From: Helicobacter aurati
Lineage (GTDB): Bacteria; Campylobacterota; Campylobacteria; Campylobacterales; Helicobacteraceae
Direction of reading: 5' to 3'
NCBI RefSeq assembly: GCF_003364265.1
Contig: NZ_NXLW01000020.1
Span: 1 to 39,146, forward strand
Length of the DNA: 39,146 nucleotides
A program made the translations under genes and the position numbers. This document shows, in pieces, positions 14,332 through 22,943 of this stretch (its first letter is position 1; each line of letters opens with the position of its first letter). Under the pieces are notes generated by a model. It searched no databases, had not been told where the DNA came from, and saw only the letters and a program-made list of their open reading frames with translations.

Positions 14332-14940
14332 ATGAATAAGGTTATATTGTCAGGTAGATTAACTAAAGATGTTAATTTGAGATATATTAATACGGGAATG
14401 TCAGTGTGTGATTCTACTATCGCAGTAAATGAAAAAATTAAAAAACAAGATGGCGAGATAAAAGAGAATACGTGCTTTGTAGATATTTCAATCTTTGGGA
14501 ATAGCGCAGAGATTTTAAGTAAATATTGTGGTAAGGGCAGTAAAATACTTATTGAGGGTAAATTAATGCAGTCAAGCTATGTCAATCAACAAGGAGTTAA
14601 TATCACAAAAACTTACGTTCTTTGCGAAAAATTCGAATTTATAGATGTTAAAAATAGTGTGGCACAAAATTCTAATACGCAGGATTATTACGAAGCGCAG
14701 AAACAATATCAACAAAATAATACTATGAATATACAAAATCAACAAGATATTACTAATCAAGTGAATATCAATCAACAATCACAGCAACACACAATAAATA
14801 ATAACAGCACAGCTAAACAAGTATTACAACAAATACATCAGAGGGGATTAAACAATAAACAACAGTCAACACAGACACAACAACAATATAACAACGTTAA
14901 TATAAATCAACAAGAATACGAACAAGAGATACCTTTTTAA
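14332..14940 (+). CDS. ssb: Single-stranded DNA-binding protein
   Basis: A 202-aa SSB. Residues 1-105 are the OB-fold (MNKVILSGRLTKDVNLRY, then FVDISIFGNSAEILSKYCGKGSKILIEGKL). Residues 106-195 are an unusually long Gln/Asn-rich linker. The end is EQEIPF, the acidic-Phe tip that recruits replication and repair partners in bacterial SSBs. GGAGAAA precedes the ATG. It protects single strands during rep-initiated replication and RecE/RecT annealing. Confidence 0.95.
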   Translation: MNKVILSGRLTKDVNLRYINTGMSVCDSTIAVNEKIKKQDGEIKENTCFVDISIFGNSAEILSKYCGKGSKILIEGKLMQSSYVNQQGVNITKTYVLCEKFEFIDVKNSVAQNSNTQDYYEAQKQYQQNNTMNIQNQQDITNQVNINQQSQQHTINNNSTAKQVLQQIHQRGLNNKQQSTQTQQQYNNVNINQQEYEQEIPF

Positions 14941-14943
14941 CTA

Positions 14944-15168
14944 ATGAGAATATTTATCACATCATTATTTTTATTTTTATCCTTAGGTTGCAGTAACAAG
15001 ACTCAAGTTATCTATAAAGAAGTCAAGATACCTATTAAGTGTAATGTTGATAAGATTTCTAAGCCAGCTTATTCAGATAATTTAATACAAGATTTAAAGA
15101 ATTTAGCAGTATATACCGAGCTACTAGAAAAAGATTTAAATTTTTGCATAGGTGATAATAATGACTAA
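14944..15168 (+). CDS. Putative outer-membrane spanin (lipoprotein, Rz1-like)
   Basis: A 74-aa protein with a short lipoprotein-type signal ending LSLGC at residues about 12-16; the lipobox is imperfect but Cys is followed by SN, compatible with outer-membrane sorting. Mature part is short and charged. It overlaps by 8 bases or more with the next gene, which encodes a one-span coiled-coil protein, and together they look like an o-/i-spanin pair for the last step of lysis. The order is reversed relative to lambda, and they lie far from the holin and endolysin. Confidence 0.6.
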   Translation: MRIFITSLFLFLSLGCSNKTQVIYKEVKIPIKCNVDKISKPAYSDNLIQDLKNLAVYTELLEKDLNFCIGDNND

Positions 15169-15517
15169 AGGGCTAAGTGTAGCATGTATAATATTGTTGA
15201 TTGGGCTTATAACTATGTTTAAATTGTTTGATAGTGTAAATAAAGAGCTTGCAAGCGAACAATATAAGAATAAACATTTAGAGGGGCTACTAGATAATCA
15301 AAATAAAGCGATTGAGAAACTAAAACTTGATTATAAGGTTTATCAAGAGAACAGGAATAAAGAGATAATTGTTACAAAGAATAAATATGATGTTTTAACC
15401 ACGAAATACAGAGATAAAGTTATACATGTTGAGAGCAATGAATGCAAGGAACTTAAAAAAAAATATTTGATAAGCAAAGATATTCTAAGAGAATTTTACA
15501 ATGAAAAAGACAAATGA
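15161..15517 (+). CDS. Putative inner-membrane spanin (Rz-like)
   Basis: Residues about 5-22 are a transmembrane segment (LSVACIILLIGLITMFKLF) followed by a long coiled-coil-like periplasmic part with heptad-spaced Leu/Ile/Lys. Start chosen at ATG 15161; a GTG at 15152 adds three residues. It overlaps the upstream lipoprotein gene, as in spanin gene pairs. In lysis it would bridge to the lipoprotein and fuse the membranes. The terminal sequence overlaps the next start by 17 bases. Confidence 0.6.
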   Translation: MTKGLSVACIILLIGLITMFKLFDSVNKELASEQYKNKHLEGLLDNQNKAIEKLKLDYKVYQENRNKEIIVTKNKYDVLTTKYRDKVIHVESNECKELKKKYLISKDILREFYNEKDK

Positions 15518-16505
15518 AAAATTCTTAAATAAGAATGCTACACTAGCACTTGAGAGAGAATATAAAAGAGAATTAAAGAAACTACATAAAGAAATTTTTA
15601 ATATTATTGAATATTGGGTTTTACCTTTATATAAAAAAGACAATTTAATAGCATTAGATTCTTTAACTGAAACGCTTGGTTATTTAGTTGGTGATATTGT
15701 AGAATCTAAAAGTATGAGCTATCTAGGGAATTTAACTATTCAAAATATATTTGACAATGAAGTTAGACTTATTGATTCGTATGGGAACGAAATAAAGACT
15801 ACATTAAGCGATTTAGAAAGAGTTTCAAGCGATAGTCTCACATATTCAAAAAATGACAGTTTCACGGATAGACTTAATAAAGTAAAACATAACATTAACA
15901 TAATCACAAATAAACGTGCTAAGATTATTACTAATAGACAAATAAGAAAAATGATTAATAGCTTGAATGTTGGCTTTAAAATGGCTTTTGGGATTAAGTT
16001 TAAAGATTTTGGATTTAATAAAGATATGAACGAAAAACTTAAACTTATGCAACAAAATAATATAAGTCTTATTAAATCTATCCCAAGCGAAATTTTAGAA
16101 TCTTTAGACAGCATACTTTATAATTCAAGTGTAGGGGGAGATTTATCACAGATAAAAGAATCATTGCAAAGAATTAAGGGCATATCAAATAGACGTATAG
16201 AGACTATTGCAAGAGACCAAACTTCAAAAGGCTTAAATGCTATTTCAACAATCCGAGCTACACAGGCAGGTTTTGAATTTTATAAATGGGTAACGGCAGA
16301 GGATGAGAGAGTATCAAAGGAACATAAGCGTTTGAATGGTAAAATATTTAGATATGATACACCGGAGGCTATAATAGATACTTATGGGACAAAGGGACAC
16401 CCCTCGCAACGTGTTAATTGTAGATGTATCGCAGCACCGATTTATCTTAATGCTAATCAAAAAGTAGAAAAAGTAGGGTTGGGGTATAAAATAGTTGAGA
16501 TATAA
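15501..16505 (+). CDS. Mu F-like head morphogenesis protein
   Basis: A 334-aa minor head protein. The C-terminal part (about 225-315) has the SPP1 gp7/Mu F domain: IARDQTSKGLNAISTIRATQAG, FYKWVTAEDERVSKEHKRLNG and HPSQRVNCRCIAAPIYL. Such proteins sit near the portal and help head assembly or DNA injection. The gene lies upstream of terminase, not after the portal as usual. ATG overlaps the spanin-like gene by 17 bases. Confidence 0.88.
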   Translation: MKKTNEKFLNKNATLALEREYKRELKKLHKEIFNIIEYWVLPLYKKDNLIALDSLTETLGYLVGDIVESKSMSYLGNLTIQNIFDNEVRLIDSYGNEIKTTLSDLERVSSDSLTYSKNDSFTDRLNKVKHNINIITNKRAKIITNRQIRKMINSLNVGFKMAFGIKFKDFGFNKDMNEKLKLMQQNNISLIKSIPSEILESLDSILYNSSVGGDLSQIKESLQRIKGISNRRIETIARDQTSKGLNAISTIRATQAGFEFYKWVTAEDERVSKEHKRLNGKIFRYDTPEAIIDTYGTKGHPSQRVNCRCIAAPIYLNANQKVEKVGLGYKIVEI

Positions 16506-16538
16506 AATTTATACTAAAATTTTTAAAAAGTGTAAAAT

Positions 16539-16571
16539 TTAAGCTTATTTTAAGAAAAACTACATTATACT
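16539..16571 (+). promoter_or_regulatory. Promoter with two TTAAG boxes, head/tail operon
   Basis: Plus strand: TTAAG at 16539-16543 and 16550-16554 (11 bp apart), 11 bases, then TATACT at 16566-16571, then AAGGATTAGATT before the ATG at 16603. It has the same geometry as the four minus-strand promoters and probably drives the structural genes. Confidence 0.72.
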
Positions 16572-16602
16572 TACATCATAAATTAAAAGTAAGGATTAGA
16601 TT

Positions 16603-17055
16603 ATGAAAAAGATTAGTTTTGAGAAAGCAAGAGTTGCAATGCAACAAGGCATAGGTTTATATGTTGAGGATGAAGATTATAAACAACTTAACGATTATAT
16701 ATATTGTAAAAATCGTTTTGTAAGGCACACAATAGACGGCATGACTATAAGAGATTTTTTAAATAAACATGATATACAAATATCTTATAAAACTGTTATG
16801 AGTAGAATTTATGCGGGTTGGGACGCAAAAGACGCCTGCTTAACGCCTAGATGTGAGCCTAATCCAATGTATGAATCAACAACAAAACGAACCGCGATGA
16901 TGCACGGCACTAAAAGAGGAATTATAAAACAAGGGCACAAAAAAGAAAGTGCAATTACAAGTAGTGGCGATATGTATTCAATGAAAAATATAGCGCATTT
17001 TCACACAAAAGAAACAGGATTTGAAGAGCATAGGGACAGCGATAATGATTTGTAG
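16603..17055 (+). CDS. Hypothetical protein with RIYAGW-type motif (150 aa)
   Basis: Residues about 67-92 (YKTVMSRIYAGWDAKDACLTP) match the helix-turn-helix-like R(I/L)..GW....A motif also present in the gene 4055-4696. The C-terminal part is His/Lys-rich. A DNA-binding role, perhaps regulating packaging genes, is inferred. First gene after the promoter at 16539-16571; its end overlaps the methyltransferase fragment that follows. Confidence 0.6.
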   Translation: MKKISFEKARVAMQQGIGLYVEDEDYKQLNDYIYCKNRFVRHTIDGMTIRDFLNKHDIQISYKTVMSRIYAGWDAKDACLTPRCEPNPMYESTTKRTAMMHGTKRGIIKQGHKKESAITSSGDMYSMKNIAHFHTKETGFEEHRDSDNDL

Positions 17056-17392
17056 CGGAGATATTATAAAGTTAGGTAGGCATACCATTATATGCGCGGA
17101 TTCTACTGATATACAAACTTATAAAAAATTATTGCAAGACACTAAGGTCGATTTAGTTTTAACAAGCCCGCCATATAACGCAGGAATTCTAGCACCTAAA
17201 TTGCTTGCAAAAAGTAAAATTTTAGATAATGGATTATATTTAAATAAATATCAAGACAATTTAACAAAGCAAGACTATTATAATTTTTGTATTAATACAT
17301 TAAATAATATTAGTCATTTTGTAAAAAAAAACATACGATACTTTGGAATGTTTCATACAATAAAAAATCAAGAGACGATTATGGTAATATAA
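17045..17392 (+). CDS. DNA methyltransferase, N-terminal fragment (frameshifted)
   Basis: N-terminal part of an N4-cytosine/N6-adenine methyltransferase. GDIIKLGRHTIICADS and TSPPYN (residues 40-45, motif IV) are typical. Start chosen at ATG 17045 with AGGGA upstream; the frame also opens at 17021. It runs into an A9 tract (17323-17331), after which the frame is wrong and stops at 17392. Adding one A (A10) or a -1 slip restores the frame to the next fragment. The sequence A AAA AAC in phase is a classic -1 slippery site. Confidence 0.8.
   Translation: MICSGDIIKLGRHTIICADSTDIQTYKKLLQDTKVDLVLTSPPYNAGILAPKLLAKSKILDNGLYLNKYQDNLTKQDYYNFCINTLNNISHFVKKNIRYFGMFHTIKNQETIMVI
17323..17331 (+). repeat. 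A9 tract at methyltransferase frameshift
   Basis: Nine A at codons GTA AAA AAA AAC. From here frame +2 becomes frame +1 if one A is gained or the ribosome slips back one base. Downstream in that frame, before the 17455 fragment, the peptide HTILWNVSYNKK... continues the methyltransferase without stop. Confidence 0.85.
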
Positions 17393-17853
17393 TCTTTTCT
17401 AAAGATAATGTCTTTAAAGTCCAAGATACTATTATATGGGATAAATGTATATCATTGCCATTTCATAAACCAACTATCTTAAGTAGACGTTGCGAATTTA
17501 TCTTTGCTATGAGTAAAACTACAAAACAATATCTAACAAATTTTAAAGACGGGTATAAAAACTACATACAAGTTAGTAGTTTTGGAACCCAAAATCGCAA
17601 GCATAACTCTTGCTTTCCATTAGAATTATGTAATAAATTATTTAATATGTATTTATCAGAAAAAAGTATTGTATTAGATACATTCATAGGAAGCGGGACA
17701 ACGTTAATAGCATCCGAATTAAATAACCATGTATGTTTTGGCATAGAAAAAGAGCCAGAATATATAGAATTAACAATTAAACGTTATAATGATTTGATAA
17801 ATAATTATTCTTTGAGAAACAACAATGAGCGAACTCTATTCGATACCTTATGA
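17332..17853 (+). CDS. DNA methyltransferase, C-terminal fragment (frameshifted)
   Basis: Frame +1 from 17332, open to 17853, contains TIIWDKCISLPFH and DTFIGSGTTLIASELNN (motif I of the beta-type permuted order) and a conserved ...CFGIEKEPEYIELTIKRY end. An annotator would start it at ATG 17455 or so, but the homology begins at 17332. Joined to 17045-17331 it gives a ~270-aa enzyme. Protection of phage DNA or host epigenetic control is inferred. Confidence 0.8.
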   Translation, partial: HTILWNVSYNKKSRDDYGNIIFSKDNVFKVQDTIIWDKCISLPFHKPTILSRRCEFIFAMSKTTKQYLTNFKDGYKNYIQVSSFGTQNRKHNSCFPLELCNKLFNMYLSEKSIVLDTFIGSGTTLIASELNNHVCFGIEKEPEYIELTIKRYNDLINNYSLRNNNERTLFDTL

Positions 17854-18379
17854 ACACATAATGACTAAATACCAGACAGGTTTATATAGTGTTGAAGAGC
17901 TAGCAAAAGAATATAACGTTCGTAAAAGTGCTATCAATAATTATATAAAAAAACATAATGTAAAGATTATCACCGAAGCACATAATGCAATATCAGATTT
18001 TAAGAGAGGTTTCTCTGAAGTATCTAAAATCGCTAATGATGATAATTTACAAATAGTGAACCCGACTTTACTTGTTGATGAAATATTCGATATTGTCAAA
18101 AAACAAAATCCCAAGTTCGCAAATGATTTTAATGTTATCTTTGAAAAAGTAGTTAAAGCAAGTAGTAAGATTTTGGACGGTGATGTAGATTCAAAAGATA
18201 TTAAAAATATCACGAGTGCATTTAGGGATATGAACGATGTTCTCCAAGTGATACCTAAACCCCCAGCCATAGCACAGCAAATAAATATTAACAAAGAGCA
18301 AAGAAAAAATAACCACGAGCATAAGCCTTTTAATGTTATGTTGGAAATCGTAGAATGCAATGAACATAAGGATAAGTAG
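17825..18379 (+). CDS. terS: Terminase small subunit
   Basis: A 184-aa protein with an N-terminal helix-turn-helix (YSVEELAKEYNVRKSAINNYIKKHN, about residues 21-45), typical of phage small terminases that recognise pac/cos. The central part is helical and probably forms the ring. ATG overlaps the methyltransferase end by 29 bases, and its end overlaps terL by 20 bases, which supports its identity. Confidence 0.75.
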   Translation: MSELYSIPYEHIMTKYQTGLYSVEELAKEYNVRKSAINNYIKKHNVKIITEAHNAISDFKRGFSEVSKIANDDNLQIVNPTLLVDEIFDIVKKQNPKFANDFNVIFEKVVKASSKILDGDVDSKDIKNITSAFRDMNDVLQVIPKPPAIAQQININKEQRKNNHEHKPFNVMLEIVECNEHKDK

Positions 18380-19649
18380 CAAGTTTAAAGATTTATTTAA
18401 TGGTAAATTATCACTATATAGGATACTATGCTTTTATGGCGGACGTGGTGGCGGTAAAACTGAAGCGATTTCGGATTACGCGCTACTACAATGTATAACA
18501 AAATCTAACATTAATTTTTACTGTGCTAGGAATATAAAAGAATCAAAAGACAATTCACTGGTAAATGTTTTTAACACGAAAATTAAACAATATAATTTAA
18601 GTGAATTGATATATAGCAAAAGTAGCAATAAAATAAGTTTTAGTAATGGTAGTAATATTATCTTTGTAGGTGTTAGTAAAATCACTGTTGATAATATCCG
18701 AAGTGTTTATAATGCAAATTACTTTTGGTTTGAAGAGTGTCATAAGATAGAAAACGAAGTGATGGAAGTGTTAATTCCAAGCGTAAGAGTTAGAGAATTT
18801 GAGAATTTTACAAAAGATATTAAAGCACAGATAATACTTACTTTTAACCCGCAAAACAAAACAGATTATGTTTATTCTCAATATGTATTAAATCGGTGTA
18901 ATAACGATTATTTTAAAACAATCAAGATTAATTATAAAGACAATCCATTTTTTCCCCGTGAAATGGAACTAGACAGGATACAAGATTTAAATACTAAACC
19001 TAGACATGTTTACAGACATATATGGGAAGGCGATACAAAGCAAGAGCAAGCTACCTTAATCGATATTACAAAAATAGGAATGTATGACAATGCTATAAAA
19101 TACAATTACAAAAGAATTTATATAACTATGGATACAGCTTATAATAAAACTACATATTCAGATTATTCTGTGATAGCTTTATTTGGGATGTTAGATAATG
19201 AATTACATATTTTAAGAATCATGCGAGGTAAGTGGGAGTTTGGAGAGTTAAGTGAAAACTTAAAATATATGTATAATTATTGCATAGAGACTTATAAGAG
19301 AAGTGTAAATGTGATTATTATAGAGGAAAAATCAAGCGGTATTTCTCTTATCCAAGAGTTGAGAAAACTAACAAATTTTAACATTAAATCAGTGAAACCA
19401 AATACTGACAAAGTTGCTAGATTACATAAAGTTTTACACTTGATTAATATTCTTAGAATACCATTACAAAAAGATAGCTTAAATTCATGGGTAGATATAA
19501 CCTTAAATGAATTATCAGAGTTTAGGGGGGATATGAAACACGAACACGACGACATAGTAGATTGTATAGTGTATGGACTTGACTATTATAATAATTACAA
19601 TTCAAAACCAAATTACGCAGCTTTGTCAAAAAAACTATTTAATTATTAA
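18360..19649 (+). CDS. terL: Terminase large subunit
   Basis: A 429-aa packaging motor. Walker A is GGRGGGKT (residues 27-34); Walker B is YFWFEE (121-126). The C-terminal RNase H-like nuclease shows ITMDTAYN (about 255), IIIEEKSSG (about 320) and EHDDIVDCIVYGLDY (about 405), supplying the acidic metal ligands. It cuts concatemeric DNA and drives it into the prohead. It overlaps the small subunit by 20 bases. Confidence 0.95.
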   Translation: MNIRISSKFKDLFNGKLSLYRILCFYGGRGGGKTEAISDYALLQCITKSNINFYCARNIKESKDNSLVNVFNTKIKQYNLSELIYSKSSNKISFSNGSNIIFVGVSKITVDNIRSVYNANYFWFEECHKIENEVMEVLIPSVRVREFENFTKDIKAQIILTFNPQNKTDYVYSQYVLNRCNNDYFKTIKINYKDNPFFPREMELDRIQDLNTKPRHVYRHIWEGDTKQEQATLIDITKIGMYDNAIKYNYKRIYITMDTAYNKTTYSDYSVIALFGMLDNELHILRIMRGKWEFGELSENLKYMYNYCIETYKRSVNVIIIEEKSSGISLIQELRKLTNFNIKSVKPNTDKVARLHKVLHLINILRIPLQKDSLNSWVDITLNELSEFRGDMKHEHDDIVDCIVYGLDYYNNYNSKPNYAALSKKLFNY

Positions 19650-19669
19650 AATTATGCTATAATAAATAC

Positions 19670-21025
19670 ATGAAAACATTCGATTATTTGTTGCAACATA
19701 TAGATAAACTTATACATCGCAAAAAAGAATTAAATTACACGCCTCTAGTCTATCATGAACAGACTAGTAAAGTGTTTGATTCTTGGATTAATCAAGTTGC
19801 GAATATAGGAAGTAATAATGCTTTAATGCAATATAACGAATTTATACTTAAGAGACTTGATTATAGACAATGTGCAGCAATGTCCTTAGACACTTTAATT
19901 AATAAAAGTATAATGGCTTTATCCTATGATATGGTTTCACATGGCTACGATTTAATAATTGAATGTGATAACAAAGATTTAGCGATAGATATTAAAAGTA
20001 AGTTGAATGAACGCATTAAATATTATGACTTAGACAATGTTATACAAAATCTAATAGTAACGTCTCTTAGGTTTGGCGGCGCATTGCTTTATATTGATAT
20101 TAATTCAAGATACGAATTACCAATAAGCAACGATTTCGAATGTGCGAGCTTAAACCAATTAAGCGGCTTTTGTGTGGTAGAGCCAGACAACGTAAGCGCG
20201 AGTAGAGTTAATACTAACATGCCAATATATAAAAATTATATGAACCCCAGCGAGTGGTTTATAGGTGGTGTTGGTGCAGTTAATTCTACACGTCTTTTAC
20301 CTTTGGTTTTCTTTGAGATACCTAGCTTAATCAAACCATTATTTAATTATCTAGGCATTTCACTAACTCAATTAATGCAAGATTATACACAAAACGCCGA
20401 GACAATACGTAATGCTTTATCTGAATTAATGTTGAGATTTAAAACTGATTATATTAAAACTACTAGTGAAAATATTTCAAGCGAAGAGTATCTAGGTAGG
20501 ATAAAGTATAATAATGCTACTAAGAATAATTTTAGTACATTGCTATTAAGTGAAAACGAAGAGCTACAAACATTAACAACGTCGGTTGCGGGCTTAGATA
20601 ATATTACGAGCCAGTGCTATGAATTAGTAGTAGCGGCGAGCGGTATCCCAGCTACACGTTTAATGGGTATTAGCCCGAGAGGTTTTAATGCAACAGGTGA
20701 ATCTGATTTAATACATTATTACGAACTTATATCACAATACCAATCAAAGGTTAAACCTCTTATGATTGAGTGTATTAAAAAGATTTTAGCCTTTGATTTA
20801 AAAATCTTTGATAAAATAACGATAGATATTAGATTTAATGCTATTGGTTATCGCACAGAAAAAGACAAGATAGAGGCTTATAATCTTAAGGCAGATTATT
20901 TCTCTAAGCTTACACAAAGCGGTATAATATCAGAATCAGAGGCAGGTAAAGCTATACAAGAGAACGATTTGGACTTAATAAATGTTGATTTTGATAATAA
21001 AGACTATGGAATAAATTATGAATAA
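19670..21025 (+). CDS. Portal protein (DUF1073 family)
   Basis: A 451-aa portal of the DUF1073 type. Markers are DTLINKSIMALSYDMVS, LRFGGALLYIDI and the conserved ISPRGFNATGESDL before a helical C-terminus. Twelve copies form the DNA gate at one head vertex. ATG is 20 bases after terL. Its end overlaps the next gene by eight bases. No scaffold fusion. Confidence 0.9.
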   Translation: MKTFDYLLQHIDKLIHRKKELNYTPLVYHEQTSKVFDSWINQVANIGSNNALMQYNEFILKRLDYRQCAAMSLDTLINKSIMALSYDMVSHGYDLIIECDNKDLAIDIKSKLNERIKYYDLDNVIQNLIVTSLRFGGALLYIDINSRYELPISNDFECASLNQLSGFCVVEPDNVSASRVNTNMPIYKNYMNPSEWFIGGVGAVNSTRLLPLVFFEIPSLIKPLFNYLGISLTQLMQDYTQNAETIRNALSELMLRFKTDYIKTTSENISSEEYLGRIKYNNATKNNFSTLLLSENEELQTLTTSVAGLDNITSQCYELVVAASGIPATRLMGISPRGFNATGESDLIHYYELISQYQSKVKPLMIECIKKILAFDLKIFDKITIDIRFNAIGYRTEKDKIEAYNLKADYFSKLTQSGIISESEAGKAIQENDLDLINVDFDNKDYGINYE

Positions 21026-22451
21026 TATTTTTTCAATATCAGAAAATCGTTATATAGATTCCAATGAATTTTTATATATCAAAGATAACGCTATAATGAA
21101 GAGCGGCGTGTTTGAATATGTAGGTAATGAAATAGGTTTAAATGATGATAAGATTTATAAAGTGTATCGCCCAAAAGATGAGCTAGAAAAAGTTTATAAG
21201 TCTTTTGCAAATAAGCCGATTACTTTGGAACATGAATGGATAAGTATAAAAGACAACCCAGACAGGGTAGTAGGAAATATTGGTAGTAATATTACCTTTG
21301 ATAAAGATAGCGGTTGTATCATAGCGGACTTATTGACAATCACAAATAAAGACGCTATACAAGATATAATGAACGGCATTCGAGATAAGTTATCGGCAGG
21401 CTTTACTCAAGATTTAATAAAAGAGGATGGTACTCATGAAGGAATAGATTATCAATATAAGCAAGTGGTTACAGAGATTAATCACTTGGCATTATGTAAA
21501 ATTCCAAGAGATAGTAGCTTAATAGTCCATGATAGCAAAAATAAATATAGGGAGGCTTTTAAAATGGGATATAAAAACTTATTAAATTCCTTTAATAGTT
21601 TTATGAAAATTAAAGGTATTCATGCGAAAGATTCTATACCTGACGAGGTAATAGAAAAAGTCAAAGAGGCTTTAGAGATTGTAAAAAAAAGCGATTCTGA
21701 TTTCGAGGGTGGTCATGATGAGAAAATCTTAAAAGTTTTGGAAATATCAGAGAATATACCTTTTGATTTCCAAGATATAGAAACCAATATTGACAAGCAA
21801 GTAGAATTTAAAAAGCTTAAAGAATTAAAAGATGATGATATTGAATCGGCTTATGAGATATTGAGAAATATCGCTTATAATCCAACTCAAGATTCAGAAA
21901 CTGAAAACACAGAAGACAAAACACAAGACGATAATGTTAATCAAGACTTAGAGAGCATAATTAGGTCTGTGATAAGCGAAGAACTTAAAAAAGTGCTTGG
22001 TGCTAAAGACTCAGAAGAGCAAGACAAAGAAACCAAAGATTCAGAATGTAAAGATAATGAAACCGAAACTTCAGAAGAAACAAAAGACAATATAGATATT
22101 GAAGCTATCAAAGAAGAGATAACTGAAGAGATAAAAGAGCAACTAGAAAAAGACGAGAGCGAATTTATCGAGGCTTATGACAGCGTAAGTAATATAGTTG
22201 GCAAATTTAGCCCTTATAATTCCAAAGGCAAGCGTAAAAGCGTGAATGAGATTTACGATTACGGGTTAAAAATGTTATCCTTGCAAAATGGCATTAATGT
22301 AGGTAAAGTCAAAGATTCTAAAAGTGCATTTATAGCTTGCTATAAAACACTTGAAAAAACACAAGATAAGATAATGGACAGTAAAAAAGTGAATAACGAA
22401 ATTAAAACAGATTACGTTATCCCTGGTGAAATAATTAAAGCGAGGAGCTAA
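21018..22451 (+). CDS. DUF2213 prohead protease fused to acidic scaffold
   Basis: A 477-aa protein. Residues 1-170 form the DUF2213 domain (YRPKDELEKVYKSFANKPITLEHEW, then AGFTQDL and HLALCKIPR), thought to act as a prohead maturation protease with a His/Ser/Lys-type active site. Residues about 215-390 are a Glu/Asp/Lys-rich, low-complexity helical region typical of an internal scaffold. The C-terminal 80 residues are again ordered. Maturation of the prohead around capsid 22944-23969 is inferred. Confidence 0.8.
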   Translation: MNNIFSISENRYIDSNEFLYIKDNAIMKSGVFEYVGNEIGLNDDKIYKVYRPKDELEKVYKSFANKPITLEHEWISIKDNPDRVVGNIGSNITFDKDSGCIIADLLTITNKDAIQDIMNGIRDKLSAGFTQDLIKEDGTHEGIDYQYKQVVTEINHLALCKIPRDSSLIVHDSKNKYREAFKMGYKNLLNSFNSFMKIKGIHAKDSIPDEVIEKVKEALEIVKKSDSDFEGGHDEKILKVLEISENIPFDFQDIETNIDKQVEFKKLKELKDDDIESAYEILRNIAYNPTQDSETENTEDKTQDDNVNQDLESIIRSVISEELKKVLGAKDSEEQDKETKDSECKDNETETSEETKDNIDIEAIKEEITEEIKEQLEKDESEFIEAYDSVSNIVGKFSPYNSKGKRKSVNEIYDYGLKMLSLQNGINVGKVKDSKSAFIACYKTLEKTQDKIMDSKKVNNEIKTDYVIPGEIIKARS

Positions 22452-22453
22452 AT

Positions 22454-22942
22454 ATGAGCAGTATTATAGGTAATGCGCCAGCAGGTGCAAATGGTTACTT
22501 TGTAAGAGGATATGAATTACTAGATACTGATTACATTGTAAGCGACAGTGTGGATAATACAAGTCCTGTTGCAATAGGAACTTTTGCTTGCAAGTCAAAT
22601 AATCCTAATGAATGTGTGGGGCAGAAGGGCGATGGTGAAGTAATTGGATTTATCCCATTTCAAGGATATAAATATAACTTATGTAAAAATGGAAATAGCT
22701 TTGAAGCGGGGGATAAAGTGCAAATTGATATAAGCAATTTAGCTATATATGGAATGAATATACAAGACGGCGTTACTTGCAATAAAGACGATTTTATAGG
22801 AATTACTAAATCGGATGGGTCATTGGTATTTAATGCTAATAAAGCGCAAGTTTCAAGTGATACAGTCAAATTCACGGGCTACAAAGTCATACAATCAAAT
22901 AGCGGTAAAGAACCCGGGTTAATCTACATTAAAAGGGCTTAA
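22454..22942 (+). CDS. Capsid decoration-type structural protein (162 aa)
   Basis: Beta-rich 162-aa protein without charged low-complexity parts, placed between the scaffold/protease and the major capsid gene. Composition (Gly, Asn, Ser) and position are those of capsid cement or DUF2190-like proteins. No motif decides it. Two-base gap to each neighbour suggests tight co-translation. Confidence 0.6.
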   Translation: MSSIIGNAPAGANGYFVRGYELLDTDYIVSDSVDNTSPVAIGTFACKSNNPNECVGQKGDGEVIGFIPFQGYKYNLCKNGNSFEAGDKVQIDISNLAIYGMNIQDGVTCNKDDFIGITKSDGSLVFNANKAQVSSDTVKFTGYKVIQSNSGKEPGLIYIKRA

Positions 22943-22943
22943 T

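Noticed and set aside
15740-16114. Long minus-strand reading frames inside the Mu F-like gene (also at 17941-18360, 33700-34158)
   Set aside because: They lie opposite well-supported genes in other frames and have compositions dictated by the A/T-rich opposite strand, with no ribosome sites.
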